Positions 9,579 through 19,287 of a stretch of DNA of 64,000 bases are shown piece by piece. Origin of the DNA: Bacteroidota bacterium. Lineage in GTDB: Bacteria > Bacteroidota > Bacteroidia > Chitinophagales > Chitinophagaceae. Numbering within the stretch: position 1 is the stretch's first letter; every line of letters begins with the position of its first letter. Made by a program: the position numbers and the translations under genes. Location of the stretch: positions 1-64,000 of the forward strand of contig JAFAGI010000025.1 in the NCBI GenBank assembly GCA_023422835.1, read 5' to 3'. A model generated the notes under the pieces. That model did not search any database, had not been told where the DNA came from, and saw only the letters and a list, made by a program, of their open reading frames with translations.

Positions 9579-10130
9579 TTAACTTTGATAACTTAGCAAT
9601 ATTAAGAGAATATTAATTTTTGAAAGATGCGGTCTTAACTGTTTCAACGCTTCGGAAATGTGTTTTTCTACAGTTTTAAGTGAAATAGCAAGTTCAACAG
9701 CAATCTCTTTATAACTCCATCCTTCTATCCTACTTAAAATAAATACCTTCTGCCTCATAGGCGGCATCATTTCAATGTAATTCTGCAACTGGTTGTTGAG
9801 TTCGTTGTAAGAAATGGTATCCCAGGTAGCGTTTTGCACTTCCCGGTCAGATAGCGTATTGACCACTGAAAGCAGATTATTCTGTTTGCGGATCTGGTCG
9901 ATTAAGGTGGTGCGGGCAATTCTGAAAAGCTGTATAGAAACAGACAATGATTCATTCAGGCTGGCCCTGTACTTCCACAACTTGATAAAAGTTTCCTGTA
10001 CTACTTCTTCTGCAAGATATTCAGAATGAGTCTTGTTGAATATAAAAGAGTATAGTTTACCGAAATACTCTTCGAATACCTCTTTGAAAACAACCTCATC
10101 GCCTTCCTTTAAAGCATATACAATGTTCAA
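9579..10130 (-). CDS. ECF RNA polymerase sigma factor (sigma-70 family)
   Basis: A 183-residue extracytoplasmic-function sigma factor. Region 2 (about 12-80) includes EYLAEEVVQETFIKLW, used for core binding and -10 melting; region 4 (about 115-165) includes MPPMRQKVFILSRIEGWSYKEIA and the helix LSLKTVEKHI-type recognition segment. It is the first gene of the minus-strand cluster sigma-FecR-EEP hydrolase-SusC-SusD-glycosidase-phosphatase and presumably switches that cluster on when FecR releases it. This arrangement is standard for Bacteroidota uptake loci. Confidence 0.95.
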   Translation of the reverse strand: MNIVYALKEGDEVVFKEVFEEYFGKLYSFIFNKTHSEYLAEEVVQETFIKLWKYRASLNESLSVSIQLFRIARTTLIDQIRKQNNLLSVVNTLSDREVQNATWDTISYNELNNQLQNYIEMMPPMRQKVFILSRIEGWSYKEIAVELAISLKTVEKHISEALKQLRPHLSKINILLILLSYQS

Positions 10131-10564
10131 TGCAGTGGATTTAGACCTTCAACTTTAGTATAAGTGGAAACAATCATTGCTCCTGAAAAAGAAATGTTAC
10201 TTCTCAGATATTCATACTCCAACCATAATCTCGGCTGCACAAGGTCCTTAATTGATTAAAGCAAGAATAACATTCCTCAAAAATACTAAAATGTTTCTTT
10301 CTAATCTTAATCTCTGCATTAACCTTTCATTAAGTTATCCAGTCCCATTCTGCATTGGTCATTTTGGCCTACACAATTGCAGCTTTCAGCTGTCAGTTTG
10401 CAGATTCAGTCACTCATACATCAGCACTCATGAACAAACATCTCATTTTCAGCTTGCAGATACAGCAGTCCAAAATAAACACCCACAAAAAACATTACAA
10501 ATCCACAATCCTAATTTCCCGCTCATATTCCATTATCAACTGTGCATTGTCAATTATCTGCTAA
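10131..10564. other. Intergenic stretch with degenerate low-complexity repeats
   Basis: No convincing gene. The plus-strand open frame across it (10252-10695) runs backwards into the glutamine synthetase gene and looks like no known protein. From about 10375 to 10562 the DNA consists of imperfect short words built on CATT, CAGT and TCA, ending with CCATTATCAACTGTGCATTG. This type of decayed short-word DNA is common between genes in this phylum; two more patches lie at 18685 and 39751. Confidence 0.5.
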
Positions 10565-12760
10565 CTATCGCAAAAGCAGCATTTCCCTGTATTTTGGCAG
10601 AGACCAGATCTCGTCATCTACCAGTTGTTCCAGCTTGTCTACATGGTAGCGAATCTCATCGAAATACCTGGCTTTTACTTCACGATCGTACATGATGGCG
10701 CGCTCGCGCACATCTTCAATATTGTTGGCAACCTTTCTGGCTTCAACCATTTCATGTATTTTCTGGTAAGCCGTTTCAATATGTAAAGAGAGCCTGCCCA
10801 AGAGCTCTACCTGGCTGGCATAAGCAGTTTCCGGCAAGCCCACCGCCTTTAGTTTACATACGTTGTCAGCAACAATTTGCTGGTAACGTATAGCTTCCGG
10901 TATCACGTGATTCAGGGCAAGATCGCCCATCACGCGGCCTTCTATCTGCACTTTTTTCAGAAAATTTTCCAGTTCAATTTCGTGCCTCGCGTGCACTTCT
11001 CTTTGGGTATACACACCATTTTCGGTAAATAACTTTACTGCCTTTTCAGTGGAAAGCGCATCGAGTGCCAGCGGGGTTGTTTTCAGGTTGGGCAATCCGC
11101 GTCTTTCTGCTTCCTGCTCCCACTCCTGGCTGTAACCATCACCTTCAAATATCACGTCCTTGCTTTCTACCACATATTTTTGCAATACCTGCATCACTGC
11201 AATTTCTTTCTTGGTACCTTCTTCTATCAGTGTATCTACCTCCGACTTGAATCTTTTCAAAGTCTCTGCTACAATAGTGTTTAAAGACACCATAGCATTG
11301 GCACAGTTTGCAGATGAGCCTACTGCCCTAAACTCAAATTTATTTCCTGTGAAAGCAAAGGGGGATGTGCGGTTCCTGTCGGTATTGTCGAGCAATAATT
11401 CCGGAATAGAGCGATGCAGATCAAGTTTCAGGATTGCTTCGTCCTGTTCATCAAAATCGTCTCCCACTCTTTGCTCAATATCGTTCAGCACCTCACGCAG
11501 ATGTTGACCCACAAATACCGAGATAATGGCAGGCGGCGCTTCATTGGCACCCAGCCGGTGATCATTGCCTGCAGATGCAATAGATGCACGCAGTATATCA
11601 GCATAATCGTGTACTGCTTTGATGGTGTTGATGAAGAAAGTGAGAAATAACAAATTGGTTTTCGGGGTTTTGCCCGGCGATAATAAATTAATGCCGGTAT
11701 CGGTAGCAAGGCTCCAGTTGTTGTGCTTGCCGCTTCCGTTGATGCCTGCAAAAGGTTTTTCGTGCAGCAGCACTTTCAGCTTGTGTCGCCTTGCCACGCG
11801 GTTCATTACATCCATTAAAAGAATGTTGTGGTCTACGGCAATGTTTACTTCTTCAAATATGGGAGCTGCTTCGAATTGGGCGGGAGCCACTTCATTATGC
11901 CGGGTTCTCAAGGGAATGCCCAGCTTGTAAGATTCGTATTCAAACTCTCGCATAAACGCGTATACGCGCTGAGGAATTGAACCAAAATAGTGATCTTCCA
12001 ACTGCTGGCCTTTGGCGGGAGATGCGCCAAAAACGGTTCTGCCGCATTGTATCAGGTCAGGGCGCGCATTAGCCAGGCCTTCATCTATAACAAAGTATTC
12101 CTGCTCCCAACCCAGTGTAGGCGCGACCCTGGTAATATTTTTATCAAATAGGTTGGCAACGTCTACCGCCGCTTTATTGATTGCGTCAATAGCCTTCAGC
12201 AGGGGCGCTTTATAATCCAGCGATTCGCCGGTGTAGGAGACAAATATGGTAGGAATGCAGAGTGTTCTGCCGTTTGCCGCTTCATAAATAAATGCAGGCG
12301 AAGTAGGATCCCAGGCGGTGTAGCCACGTGCTTCAAAAGTAGCCCTGATGCCGCCATTGGGAAAGGAAGAAGCGTCCGGCTCCTGCTGTATCAGTGCGCC
12401 GCCGTCAAATTCTTCAATGGCGGTACCATCGCTTTTCAGGGTGAAAAAAGAATCGTGCTTCTCTGCCGTTGTGCCTGTTAAAGGTTGAAACCAGTGGGTA
12501 TAGTGGGTCACGCCCTTGGATTGAGCCCATGCCCGCAGACCTACAGCTACCTGCCCGGATATTGTCCTGTCGAGCTTACGGCTGCCCCGAATGCTTTGCA
12601 CCAACCCTTTATAAGCTTCATCATGCAAATACTTTCTGGCCTTATCCAGCGTAAAAACATTTTCACCAAATATTTCTGTGATCGGCGGAAACTCCGGGGC
12701 GATGTGCCTGTAACTTTCATTTTCTACTAAAGAATCCAATGCTTTAAACCTGATTAACAT
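10565..12760 (-). CDS. glnN: Glutamine synthetase type III
   Basis: A 731-residue enzyme, the usual length of type III glutamine synthetase and much longer than type I (about 470). It makes glutamine from glutamate, ammonia and ATP in the cytoplasm. The GS III N-terminal domain contains FEARGYTAWDPTSPAFIYEA-like sequence near residue 145. The catalytic region shows the family's GINGSGKHNNWSLAT and GANEAPPAIISVFVG segments (about 345-420) and VGSSANCANAM (about 480). The gene stands alone, with low-complexity DNA downstream and a 297-bp gap upstream. No nitrogen regulator such as PII is nearby. Confidence 0.96.
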   Translation of the reverse strand: MLIRFKALDSLVENESYRHIAPEFPPITEIFGENVFTLDKARKYLHDEAYKGLVQSIRGSRKLDRTISGQVAVGLRAWAQSKGVTHYTHWFQPLTGTTAEKHDSFFTLKSDGTAIEEFDGGALIQQEPDASSFPNGGIRATFEARGYTAWDPTSPAFIYEAANGRTLCIPTIFVSYTGESLDYKAPLLKAIDAINKAAVDVANLFDKNITRVAPTLGWEQEYFVIDEGLANARPDLIQCGRTVFGASPAKGQQLEDHYFGSIPQRVYAFMREFEYESYKLGIPLRTRHNEVAPAQFEAAPIFEEVNIAVDHNILLMDVMNRVARRHKLKVLLHEKPFAGINGSGKHNNWSLATDTGINLLSPGKTPKTNLLFLTFFINTIKAVHDYADILRASIASAGNDHRLGANEAPPAIISVFVGQHLREVLNDIEQRVGDDFDEQDEAILKLDLHRSIPELLLDNTDRNRTSPFAFTGNKFEFRAVGSSANCANAMVSLNTIVAETLKRFKSEVDTLIEEGTKKEIAVMQVLQKYVVESKDVIFEGDGYSQEWEQEAERRGLPNLKTTPLALDALSTEKAVKLFTENGVYTQREVHARHEIELENFLKKVQIEGRVMGDLALNHVIPEAIRYQQIVADNVCKLKAVGLPETAYASQVELLGRLSLHIETAYQKIHEMVEARKVANNIEDVRERAIMYDREVKARYFDEIRYHVDKLEQLVDDEIWSLPKYREMLLLR

Positions 12761-13057
12761 ATTTACTATATTTAAAATTTATTCAAAATTACGTCCATAA
12801 GATTAAAAGTGAATAAAATTTTAGACAAAAAAATATATTTTTTTAATTATGATATATAAATTACCCTATTCTTACAGTCTATCATTGCATACATACCTGG
12901 GTCAGGTAACTGTAATAAGTGAAAAAGTTGGAATTTTAAACAGCCCTAAACCACATGCTGTCTATATTTCTGCATAATCTGTATGTACACTTTGGTAGAA
13001 TACACGAATAGCAAGAAGGTTGTTGGTTGATAAAAATTATGGCATTATAAAGAATGT
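12761..13057. other. AT-rich intergenic region upstream of glnN
   Basis: About 300 bp of AT-rich DNA between the sensor kinase (stop at 13058) and the start of glnN, both on the minus strand. It should hold the glnN promoter and the end of the upstream transcript, but no clear -33/-7 pair, terminator or short gene could be picked out. Confidence 0.4.
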
Positions 13058-14404
13058 TTATAATACGGCCTGTGCTAATGGAAAGTCTACTATAAAAGTG
13101 GAGCCTTTCCCTAATTCGCTTTCTATACGCACCCTGCCTTTATGTGCTTCCACAATACTTTTTACATAGTTCATGCCGAGGCCGAAACCTTTTACATTGT
13201 GCAGGTTGCCTGTATGCGCACGGTAAAACTTCTCAAAAACACGCTTCACCGTTTCTTTAGACATGCCTATACCATTGTCCTGCACACGCACCGATAAATA
13301 TTTAGCGGTATTGAGGGTAGTGATAATGATCCTTGCCGGCACATCGGGTTTAGAATATTTCACTGCATTGTCCATCAGGTTATTGATCAGGTTGGCAAAG
13401 TGTACCTGGTCTGCTTTTATCAGATCATTTTTAGCATTGAACACTAACTTAGCGCTGCCGTTGTTCTTGTCTCTCAGCTGAAGTTCAAACGATTCAGATA
13501 CCCGGCGTATGATATCATGGCCATGCACTTCTTTCAGCTCCAGCGTAATCTCCTGCTTTTCGGTGAATGCAGCTTTCAAAATGGTTTCTACATGCTTGTT
13601 CATGCGTAGGTTTTCATCTTTGATAATGCCGGTAAAATATTGTTGCTTCTCAGGGTTTTGCTGCACTTTACGGTTTTGCAACGCATCTACGGCCAGTGAA
13701 ATAGTTGCAAGGGGCGTCTTGAACTCATGCGTCATATTGTTGATAAAATCACTTTTGATTTTGCTCAGATTTCGCTGCTGCAGCATGGTCTTTACTGTGA
13801 GGTAGAATGCCGAAAGGGTAATAATGCTATAAAATAAGAATCCCAGCAATACCAGCCATTGTGCTTTCAATACCTGGGTATTGATATTGGGGATGTACAC
13901 CACCATGCTTTCAGATACCCCGCCATACTCCACATTTAGCCCAATATTTTCTATAATGGGTTTTCCGGCCTTGTTTTCCAGTGCAGAATCCTGGGTGATT
14001 GCAAAAAAATTCGGCGTACTCAGGGAAACACTGCGCCTGCCGGGCGCTACCGTATTGATGATGCCAAATTCTATATGCAATCCTTTTTCATTGTGGCTTT
14101 CGAGCGCGCGCTGGAACATCTGCTGGATTTCTTCCAGCGAAAAACTTTCGCGCACCGTGGTGATCCTGGGACTGTTGAAAATATCTTCGGGAAACTGCAG
14201 CGGAGATTTCTGTACCGGCCTCAGCGTAATGGAGAGCCGGTTAGCAATATTGCTGGTGACCTCCTTAGTGGCAAGCGTAACCCTTTCGGTGGTTCTCTGT
14301 CGCGAAGAGTCTATGAGGTTTACCACCCAGGAAACCTGGATTATAAAGAACCCTATCAGCGAGATAGAGACCAGTAATATACTCAAAGGTACCTGTTTCT
14401 TCAT
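13058..14404 (-). CDS. Membrane sensor histidine kinase
   Basis: A 448-residue sensor kinase. A membrane helix at about 7-28 and another at about 183-206 flank a periplasmic sensor domain of roughly 150 residues that matches nothing recognised. The dimerisation domain holds the phospho-acceptor His226 in NNMTHEFKTPLATIS. The ATPase domain follows, with NLINNLMDNAVKYS (N box), DNGIGM (G1) and GFGLGM (G2). No HAMP domain is obvious. The start lies 2 bp from the stop of the upstream glycosyltransferase, so they are cotranscribed. No response regulator is adjacent, so the partner must be elsewhere or beyond this operon. Confidence 0.93.
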   Translation of the reverse strand: MKKQVPLSILLVSISLIGFFIIQVSWVVNLIDSSRQRTTERVTLATKEVTSNIANRLSITLRPVQKSPLQFPEDIFNSPRITTVRESFSLEEIQQMFQRALESHNEKGLHIEFGIINTVAPGRRSVSLSTPNFFAITQDSALENKAGKPIIENIGLNVEYGGVSESMVVYIPNINTQVLKAQWLVLLGFLFYSIITLSAFYLTVKTMLQQRNLSKIKSDFINNMTHEFKTPLATISLAVDALQNRKVQQNPEKQQYFTGIIKDENLRMNKHVETILKAAFTEKQEITLELKEVHGHDIIRRVSESFELQLRDKNNGSAKLVFNAKNDLIKADQVHFANLINNLMDNAVKYSKPDVPARIIITTLNTAKYLSVRVQDNGIGMSKETVKRVFEKFYRAHTGNLHNVKGFGLGMNYVKSIVEAHKGRVRIESELGKGSTFIVDFPLAQAVL

Positions 14405-14406
14405 AA

Positions 14407-15543
14407 TTATTTCCAGTTCCTTGCCGGTTTTTTAAAGAGTGTAGAAGCAAATATAAAATAATAAATAAACTGCCAGATATCTAATGCCAAAAACCATTTC
14501 CACAGATCCATTTCATCCAACGTATGCATGACTTTTCTCCAGGTGACGGCCACAAAAATCATTCTTAAAGCGTAAACTCCCAATGCAAGCCAAACGTTGT
14601 AATATACAGCAGCCAACACCAATAGCGGGTACACCAGGAAGGCTGAAAGAGAATACATTCCCAATAAAAATTTAATGCCTGGCTTGTAATATTTGCCGGT
14701 AGTGTAGTGCCTGCTCTTTTGCTTCCTCCAGGATTTCCAGGTGAGCTTGGCCTCGCTGAGTGTAAAAGTATCTTTATCTAAAACCACGGCAGTATTGCGT
14801 TTGTTAGCCACGTTGCTGATAAACAGGTCATCATCGCCGCCGGGGATATGGTTGATGGAAGAGAAACCTTTGTTGTTCAAAAATACTGTTTTTTTGTAAG
14901 CCAGGTTTCTTCCCACGCCCATGTAGGGCTTACCGGCCAGAGCGTAAGAAAAATATTGCAGTGCTGTATGAAAGGTCTCAAACCTGATAAGTTTGTTGAG
15001 CAGGCCCCTCCTTTTTTTATAGGGTCCGTAGCCAAGCACAATGTCTTTTTCTTCGGTAAAAGCCGCCTGCATCTTCTGCATCCAGAATTCGCTGGCGGGA
15101 ATACAATCTGCATCTGTGAGCAACAGCAATTCAGTCTTTGCAGACATGATGCCCATGGAAAGCGGGAACTTTTTTCCCGGGATGTTAGATGAGCTCTGTG
15201 TAAGCGGCAGTACCTGCAATTGCCTGAAAGTTCTTTGTAATTCTTCCAGGATATACTTAGACTCATCCGTAGAATTGTCATTCACTACCAGTACACTATG
15301 AGTAGAATTGTAGTTCTGCACCAGTATGCCGGGCAGGTTATCTACCAGGTTGGCAGCTTCGTCTTTGGCACAGATGATCACTGTCAATGGGTTGTTTTGG
15401 GTATAATCCTTAGGCTTTTCCTTATAAAATGCCAGTCTGGAAAAAATAAAAATGTAGTAGTAAAGTTGTATAAGAATAACCAGGCAGAAGGAGCCGAATA
15501 AAATTTCGCGCCAATGCCCGGTGATTAGATCAATGCTGCTCAT
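14407..15543 (-). CDS. Family 2 glycosyltransferase with membrane segments
   Basis: A 378-residue GT-A fold glycosyltransferase. One membrane helix lies near residues 12-33 (ILFGSFCLVILIQLYYYIFIF) and hydrophobic segments follow after about residue 295. The catalytic domain starts at LTVIICAKDEAANL (about 49), has VVNDNSTDES and the metal-binding LLTDADCIPASEFW (DAD, about 140), and a GGDDDLF acceptor motif near 235. It transfers a sugar from a nucleotide donor to an unknown membrane or surface acceptor. It is the first gene of a two-gene operon with the sensor kinase and is divergent from the macro-domain gene, sharing an 82-bp promoter region. Confidence 0.88.
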   Translation of the reverse strand: MSSIDLITGHWREILFGSFCLVILIQLYYYIFIFSRLAFYKEKPKDYTQNNPLTVIICAKDEAANLVDNLPGILVQNYNSTHSVLVVNDNSTDESKYILEELQRTFRQLQVLPLTQSSSNIPGKKFPLSMGIMSAKTELLLLTDADCIPASEFWMQKMQAAFTEEKDIVLGYGPYKKRRGLLNKLIRFETFHTALQYFSYALAGKPYMGVGRNLAYKKTVFLNNKGFSSINHIPGGDDDLFISNVANKRNTAVVLDKDTFTLSEAKLTWKSWRKQKSRHYTTGKYYKPGIKFLLGMYSLSAFLVYPLLVLAAVYYNVWLALGVYALRMIFVAVTWRKVMHTLDEMDLWKWFLALDIWQFIYYFIFASTLFKKPARNWK

Positions 15544-15625
15544 GGTTGCAAAAGTACTTTAATAACTACAAGATTCAGATGGATTTATGCCCAAGTTTTC
15601 TACAAATAAAATTGTAATTTTAACT

Positions 15626-16138
15626 ATGCAAATTGAAGTGATCAAAGGTGATATAACTACATTACCTGCCGGCGCCATTGTAAATGCTGCCAACACTTCG
15701 CTCATGGGTGGCGGAGGTGTCGACGGCGCTATTCACCGCGCGGGCGGAAAAGACATCTTAGAAGCCTGTAAAAAAATAGCCGCTAAGCAAGGAGGCTGCG
15801 CTACCGGCGAAGCCGTGATCACTACAGCAGGAAAACTGCCTGCAAAGTACGTGATACACACCGTAGGGCCTGTATGGCACGGTGGCGAGCATGATGAAGC
15901 AATCCTTTTAAAAAACTGCTATACCAACGCGCTGAAACTGGCAGAGCTGCACGCTTTGAAGCATATAGCTTTTCCAAACATCAGTACGGGCATCTACCGT
16001 TTTCCTAAAGACAAAGCTGCGGAGATTGCGGTTGATACCGTAATGAATTACAAGCCCGGCACAATTGAAAAGGTGACTTTCGTATGTTTTGATGAAGAGA
16101 ATTATCAATTGTACCTGGCAAAGGTAAACAGCAAATAA
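15626..16138 (+). CDS. Macro-domain protein, probable O-acetyl-ADP-ribose deacetylase
   Basis: A 170-residue stand-alone macro domain close to E. coli YmdB. The chosen ATG gives [19 protein letters not shown]; the longer frame from 15587 adds residues not seen in the family. Ligand-binding motifs are [19 protein letters not shown] (diphosphate loop) and [12 protein letters not shown] (second loop), with the catalytic Asp in the VDGAI segment. Such proteins hydrolyse O-acetyl-ADP-ribose or remove ADP-ribose from proteins. It is a single gene between a divergent glycosyltransferase and the convergent rplQ operon. Confidence 0.93.
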   Translation: MQIEVIKGDITTLPAGAIVNAANTSLMGGGGVDGAIHRAGGKDILEACKKIAAKQGGCATGEAVITTAGKLPAKYVIHTVGPVWHGGEHDEAILLKNCYTNALKLAELHALKHIAFPNISTGIYRFPKDKAAEIAVDTVMNYKPGTIEKVTFVCFDEENYQLYLAKVNSK

Positions 16139-16194
16139 AATTGATAATTGCGGGGAACAATAATATTTTTCAACCTTACATTACTTTCATCCAA

Positions 16195-16227
16195 TAAAAA
16201 AGCCTCTCATGCTGAAAGGCTTTATTG
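16195..16227 (-). terminator. Terminator of the rpoA-rplQ operon
   Basis: AAAGCCT (16199-16205) and AGGCTTT (16217-16223) form a short hairpin. Read on the minus strand it is followed by a run of T, so it ends the ribosomal operon; on the plus strand it may also stop the macro-domain transcript. Confidence 0.75.
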
Positions 16228-16247
16228 AATGATTTATTTGTATAATC

Positions 16248-16817
16248 TTACGCTTCTGCTTTAGGCTCCTCTCCTTCAGTTTTTGCTTCAGCATCAGGCT
16301 GTGCAGTGGCTTCAGGTGCGGTAACTTCTTTTGTTTCTGTTGTTACAGCTTCTGTATGAGCAGCTTCTTTCTTAGCGCCTGTGCCTCTGCGGCTGCGGCG
16401 TGTTTTCTTCACTTCCTGTGTATCAGCAGATGTGTTGTAAACTTCATTGAAATCTACCAGTTCGATCATGGCTTTTTCAGCATTATCACCAGGACGTGTA
16501 CCTAATTTAATGATCCTTGTGTAGCCACCGGGACGGCTTGCCACCTTGGGGCCCACTACATTAAATAGTTCCTTAACCGCTGCTTTGTTCTCAAGGTCCC
16601 TGAACACCAAACGATGGTTGTGGCTGATCTGCAGCTCATTCTCGTTTTTCTTGGTCTTAGTAATCATTGGCTCTACATATACGCGTAAAGCTTTGGCTTT
16701 AGCCAATGTGGTAACGATCCTTTTGTGCACGATCAATTGAGCAGCCAGATTAGACAATAAGGCATCTCTGTGTGCTTTCTTACGGCCTAAATTTTTTATT
16801 TTATCTCCGTGACGCAT
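16248..16817 (-). CDS. rplQ: Large-subunit ribosomal protein L17 with acidic tail
   Basis: A 189-residue L17. The first 115 or so residues are the conserved domain ([20 protein letters not shown], then [17 protein letters not shown] and the GGYTRI segment) that binds 23S rRNA near the exit tunnel. The remaining 70 residues are a low-complexity Ala/Glu/Thr/Lys tail, first basic (KKTRRSRRG) then acidic. Extended L17 tails of this sort occur in Bacteroidota. It is the last gene of the infA-to-rplQ block, and a terminator follows. Confidence 0.97.
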   Translation of the reverse strand: MRHGDKIKNLGRKKAHRDALLSNLAAQLIVHKRIVTTLAKAKALRVYVEPMITKTKKNENELQISHNHRLVFRDLENKAAVKELFNVVGPKVASRPGGYTRIIKLGTRPGDNAEKAMIELVDFNEVYNTSADTQEVKKTRRSRRGTGAKKEAAHTEAVTTETKEVTAPEATAQPDAEAKTEGEEPKAEA

Positions 16818-16932
16818 AACAATAAATTGTTGTTTAATGCTTACACCGTGTCAAGGAATGTAAGCACCGGCTTTCGCCTGTTTAATAATAAAGTTATCAT
16901 TAGCACCGGTTTTTACCCGGAGCTTTTTTACA

Positions 16933-17931
16933 TTAATCTATGGAATCAATTCCCAGCCTTGCCAGGTCCATACCGAAGCTTAGCCCTCTGTCGTGCAGAA
17001 CGGCATCAATTTCCGTTAAAGATTTCTGGCCGAAGTTGCGGAACTTCATGAGGTCTTCCTGCTCGTACTGTACCAGTTCGCTCAGCGAGTTGATCTTAGC
17101 TGCTTTCAGGCAGTTGAATGCACGCACGGAAAGATCAAGGTCTTCCAGCGGTGTTTTCAATACTTTGCGCAACTGAAGCACCTGCTCGTCTACGATGTCT
17201 TCTTTTTTATCTTCTTTACTGTCAAAAGTAATGTTCTCATCCGTGATGATCATCAGGTGCTGGATAAGAATTCTTGACGCTTGTTTTACAGCTTCTTCAG
17301 GATGTATTGTGCCGTCAGTAGCTACTTCCAGCAACAATTTTTCGTAGTCTGTGCGCTGCTCCACACGATAGTTTTCTATGGAATATTTTACTTTCGTGAT
17401 GGGTGTGTGGATAGAATCAATTGCAATATAGCCGAAAGGAGCATCCTTTACTTTGTTCTCTTCTGATGGCACATAGCCACGGCCTTTGCCAATGGTAAGT
17501 TCAATATCTAATTTAGCAGTAGTATCTAAAACACAAATTACCAGCTCCGGGTTCATCACCTGGAAATTAGCATTTGCTTTTTCAATATCACCGGCTACAA
17601 ATTCAGTTTTACCTTTGATGGATAAGTTTATTTTCTCGGTAGTAACTTCAGCATCTTTATTGAGCCTGAAGCGTATTTGTTTCAGGTTAAGGATCATTTC
17701 AGTTACATCTTCAGTAACACCGTGTATGGTGGCAAACTCGTGGTCTACCCCTTCTATCTTGATCCCTGTGATCGCGTATCCTTCTAAAGAGCTCAATAAT
17801 ACACGGCGCAATGCATTACCGATTGTATTTCCATAGCCCGGTTCCAGCGGACGGAATTCGAAAAGACCTTCAAAATCGTTTGCTTTCTGCAATACAATTT
17901 TATCGGGTTTTTGAAAGCTTAATATTGCCAT
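16933..17931 (-). CDS. rpoA: DNA-directed RNA polymerase subunit alpha
   Basis: A 332-residue alpha subunit. The N-terminal dimerisation domain has [20 protein letters not shown] and [13 protein letters not shown], and the C-terminal DNA-contacting domain (about 250-320) has [16 protein letters not shown] and the [15 protein letters not shown] helix-hairpin-helix. It nucleates core assembly and binds upstream promoter DNA and activators. It sits between rpsD and rplQ as in most bacteria. Confidence 0.98.
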   Translation of the reverse strand: MAILSFQKPDKIVLQKANDFEGLFEFRPLEPGYGNTIGNALRRVLLSSLEGYAITGIKIEGVDHEFATIHGVTEDVTEMILNLKQIRFRLNKDAEVTTEKINLSIKGKTEFVAGDIEKANANFQVMNPELVICVLDTTAKLDIELTIGKGRGYVPSEENKVKDAPFGYIAIDSIHTPITKVKYSIENYRVEQRTDYEKLLLEVATDGTIHPEEAVKQASRILIQHLMIITDENITFDSKEDKKEDIVDEQVLQLRKVLKTPLEDLDLSVRAFNCLKAAKINSLSELVQYEQEDLMKFRNFGQKSLTEIDAVLHDRGLSFGMDLARLGIDSID

Positions 17932-18000
17932 ATTAAAACTTGATTTTGTTTTTCACTTTAAAGTGAGAGATGATGATATAATTAAAGTCTCCGTATGCTA

Positions 18001-18606
18001 TTACTTATTATAAAGCTCTACGATCAGTTGTTCCTTAATGTTTTCAGGAACATTTTCTCTTTCAGGATATGCGATGAAAGTACCTTTCTGCTCAGATTCG
18101 TTCCAGTCTAACCAACCGAATTTTGGATTTTTGCCACGTACCTGGCTGGTAAGTGAAGTGTTGGCTGCGCTTTTGTCTTTGAAAGAAATGATATCTCCGG
18201 GTTTTACGCGTGATGAAGGAATATTGATCACCTGGTCATTAACCATAATGTGTTTGTGGCTCACCAGCTGGCGTGCTGCCGGGCGTGAAGGAGCCATGCC
18301 TAAACGGTAAACAACGTTGTCCAGGCGGGATTCGAGCAACCTGATCAGGTTTTCACCGGTAACGCCTCTCATACGGCTTGCTTCCTCGAACGTATTGCGG
18401 AAACGGCGCTCTAATACACCGTAAGTATATTTGGCTTTTTGCTTTTCTTTTAACTGTAACCCATACTCCCCTAATTGTTTACGCTTGCGCGCTGCGCCAT
18501 GCTGGCCGGGAGGATTGCTGTTTTTGGTAAGATATTTACCATTGCCTAAAATAGGCTCGCCGAATATACGGCTGATCTTGGTCTTAGGACCTGTGTAACG
18601 TGCCAT
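18001..18606 (-). CDS. rpsD: Small-subunit ribosomal protein S4
   Basis: A 201-residue S4, with MARYTGPKTKISR at the start, the S4 RNA-binding domain in the middle (RLESRLDNVVYRLG, about 93-106) and VELYNK at the end. It is a primary 16S rRNA binder in 30S assembly and, in other bacteria, represses its own operon. It lies in the usual order between rpsK and rpoA. The 147-bp gap to rpsK is unusually long for this operon and filled with degenerate repeats. Confidence 0.98.
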   Translation of the reverse strand: MARYTGPKTKISRIFGEPILGNGKYLTKNSNPPGQHGAARKRKQLGEYGLQLKEKQKAKYTYGVLERRFRNTFEEASRMRGVTGENLIRLLESRLDNVVYRLGMAPSRPAARQLVSHKHIMVNDQVINIPSSRVKPGDIISFKDKSAANTSLTSQVRGKNPKFGWLDWNESEQKGTFIAYPERENVPENIKEQLIVELYNK

Positions 18607-18684
18607 AAAAATTTTGTTTTTCGATTTTTTAATGACGATGCCCTATCTGTAAAAATCTAAAATAAATAAAGCACCCTGGTTATT

Positions 18685-18748
18685 TGAAATCTGCAATTTG
18701 CAAACCTATTATTTGCAATTCGCAGTCTGTAATTTGTAATCTGCAATT
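18685..18748. repeat. Degenerate short-word repeat between rpsK and rpsD
   Basis: About 64 bp made of imperfect copies of a word like AATCTGCAATTTGCAA, inside the ribosomal operon. It interrupts an otherwise compact gene order. It is of the same general type as the patches at 10375 and 39751. Confidence 0.7.
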
Positions 18749-18753
18749 AAACG

Positions 18754-19158
18754 TTATACCCTTCTTTTCTTAGGAGGACGGCATCCGTTGTGCGGGATCG
18801 GAGTAATGTCTTTAATGATAGCTACTTCAATACCTGATTGAGAAAGCGAACGGATCGCGCCTTCACGACCGGCGCCCGGGCCTTTTACAAACACATCTAC
18901 TTTCTTCAGGCCGGCGTCTAATGCCACTCTTGCAGCATCTGCAGCAGCCATCTGTGCAGCGTATGGTGTATTTTTCTTAGAGCCTCGGAAGCCCATTTTA
19001 CCGGCAGAAGACCAGGAAATAACCTGACCCTGCTTGTTGGTCAACGCGATAATGATGTTATTGAATGTGGCGCTGATATGTGCATCGCCGTGTGCATCTA
19101 CTTTTACTACTCTTTTCTTTGCAGCAGCTTTAGCACTTTGTTGTTTTCCTTTTGCCAT
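18754..19158 (-). CDS. rpsK: Small-subunit ribosomal protein S11
   Basis: A 134-residue S11. After a basic N-terminus ([19 protein letters not shown]) the conserved body follows, with [33 protein letters not shown] and the C-terminal [12 protein letters not shown]. It forms part of the 30S platform. Located between rpsM and rpsD as expected. Confidence 0.98.
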   Translation of the reverse strand: MAKGKQQSAKAAAKKRVVKVDAHGDAHISATFNNIIIALTNKQGQVISWSSAGKMGFRGSKKNTPYAAQMAAADAARVALDAGLKKVDVFVKGPGAGREGAIRSLSQSGIEVAIIKDITPIPHNGCRPPKKRRV

Positions 19159-19287
19159 TTTAATTTGTTTAGGTAATCTTCTGAAAAATTGAGCCCCTCC
19201 TTTTCCTTGCAGAACTATCCGGCGGCTTTGGTTATATAAAACAGTAATTCCCAGACGTTGCTGTCAGGGAAAATACTAAGTTTACAA

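Noticed and set aside
10252..10695. Plus-strand open frame of 147 codons
   Set aside because: It spans repeat-rich DNA and runs antisense into the glutamine synthetase gene; the composition is unlike a protein and no start region or family is seen.
12761..13057. Riboswitch or small RNA upstream of glnN
   Set aside because: No stable hairpins or known motif could be read; left as plain intergenic DNA.
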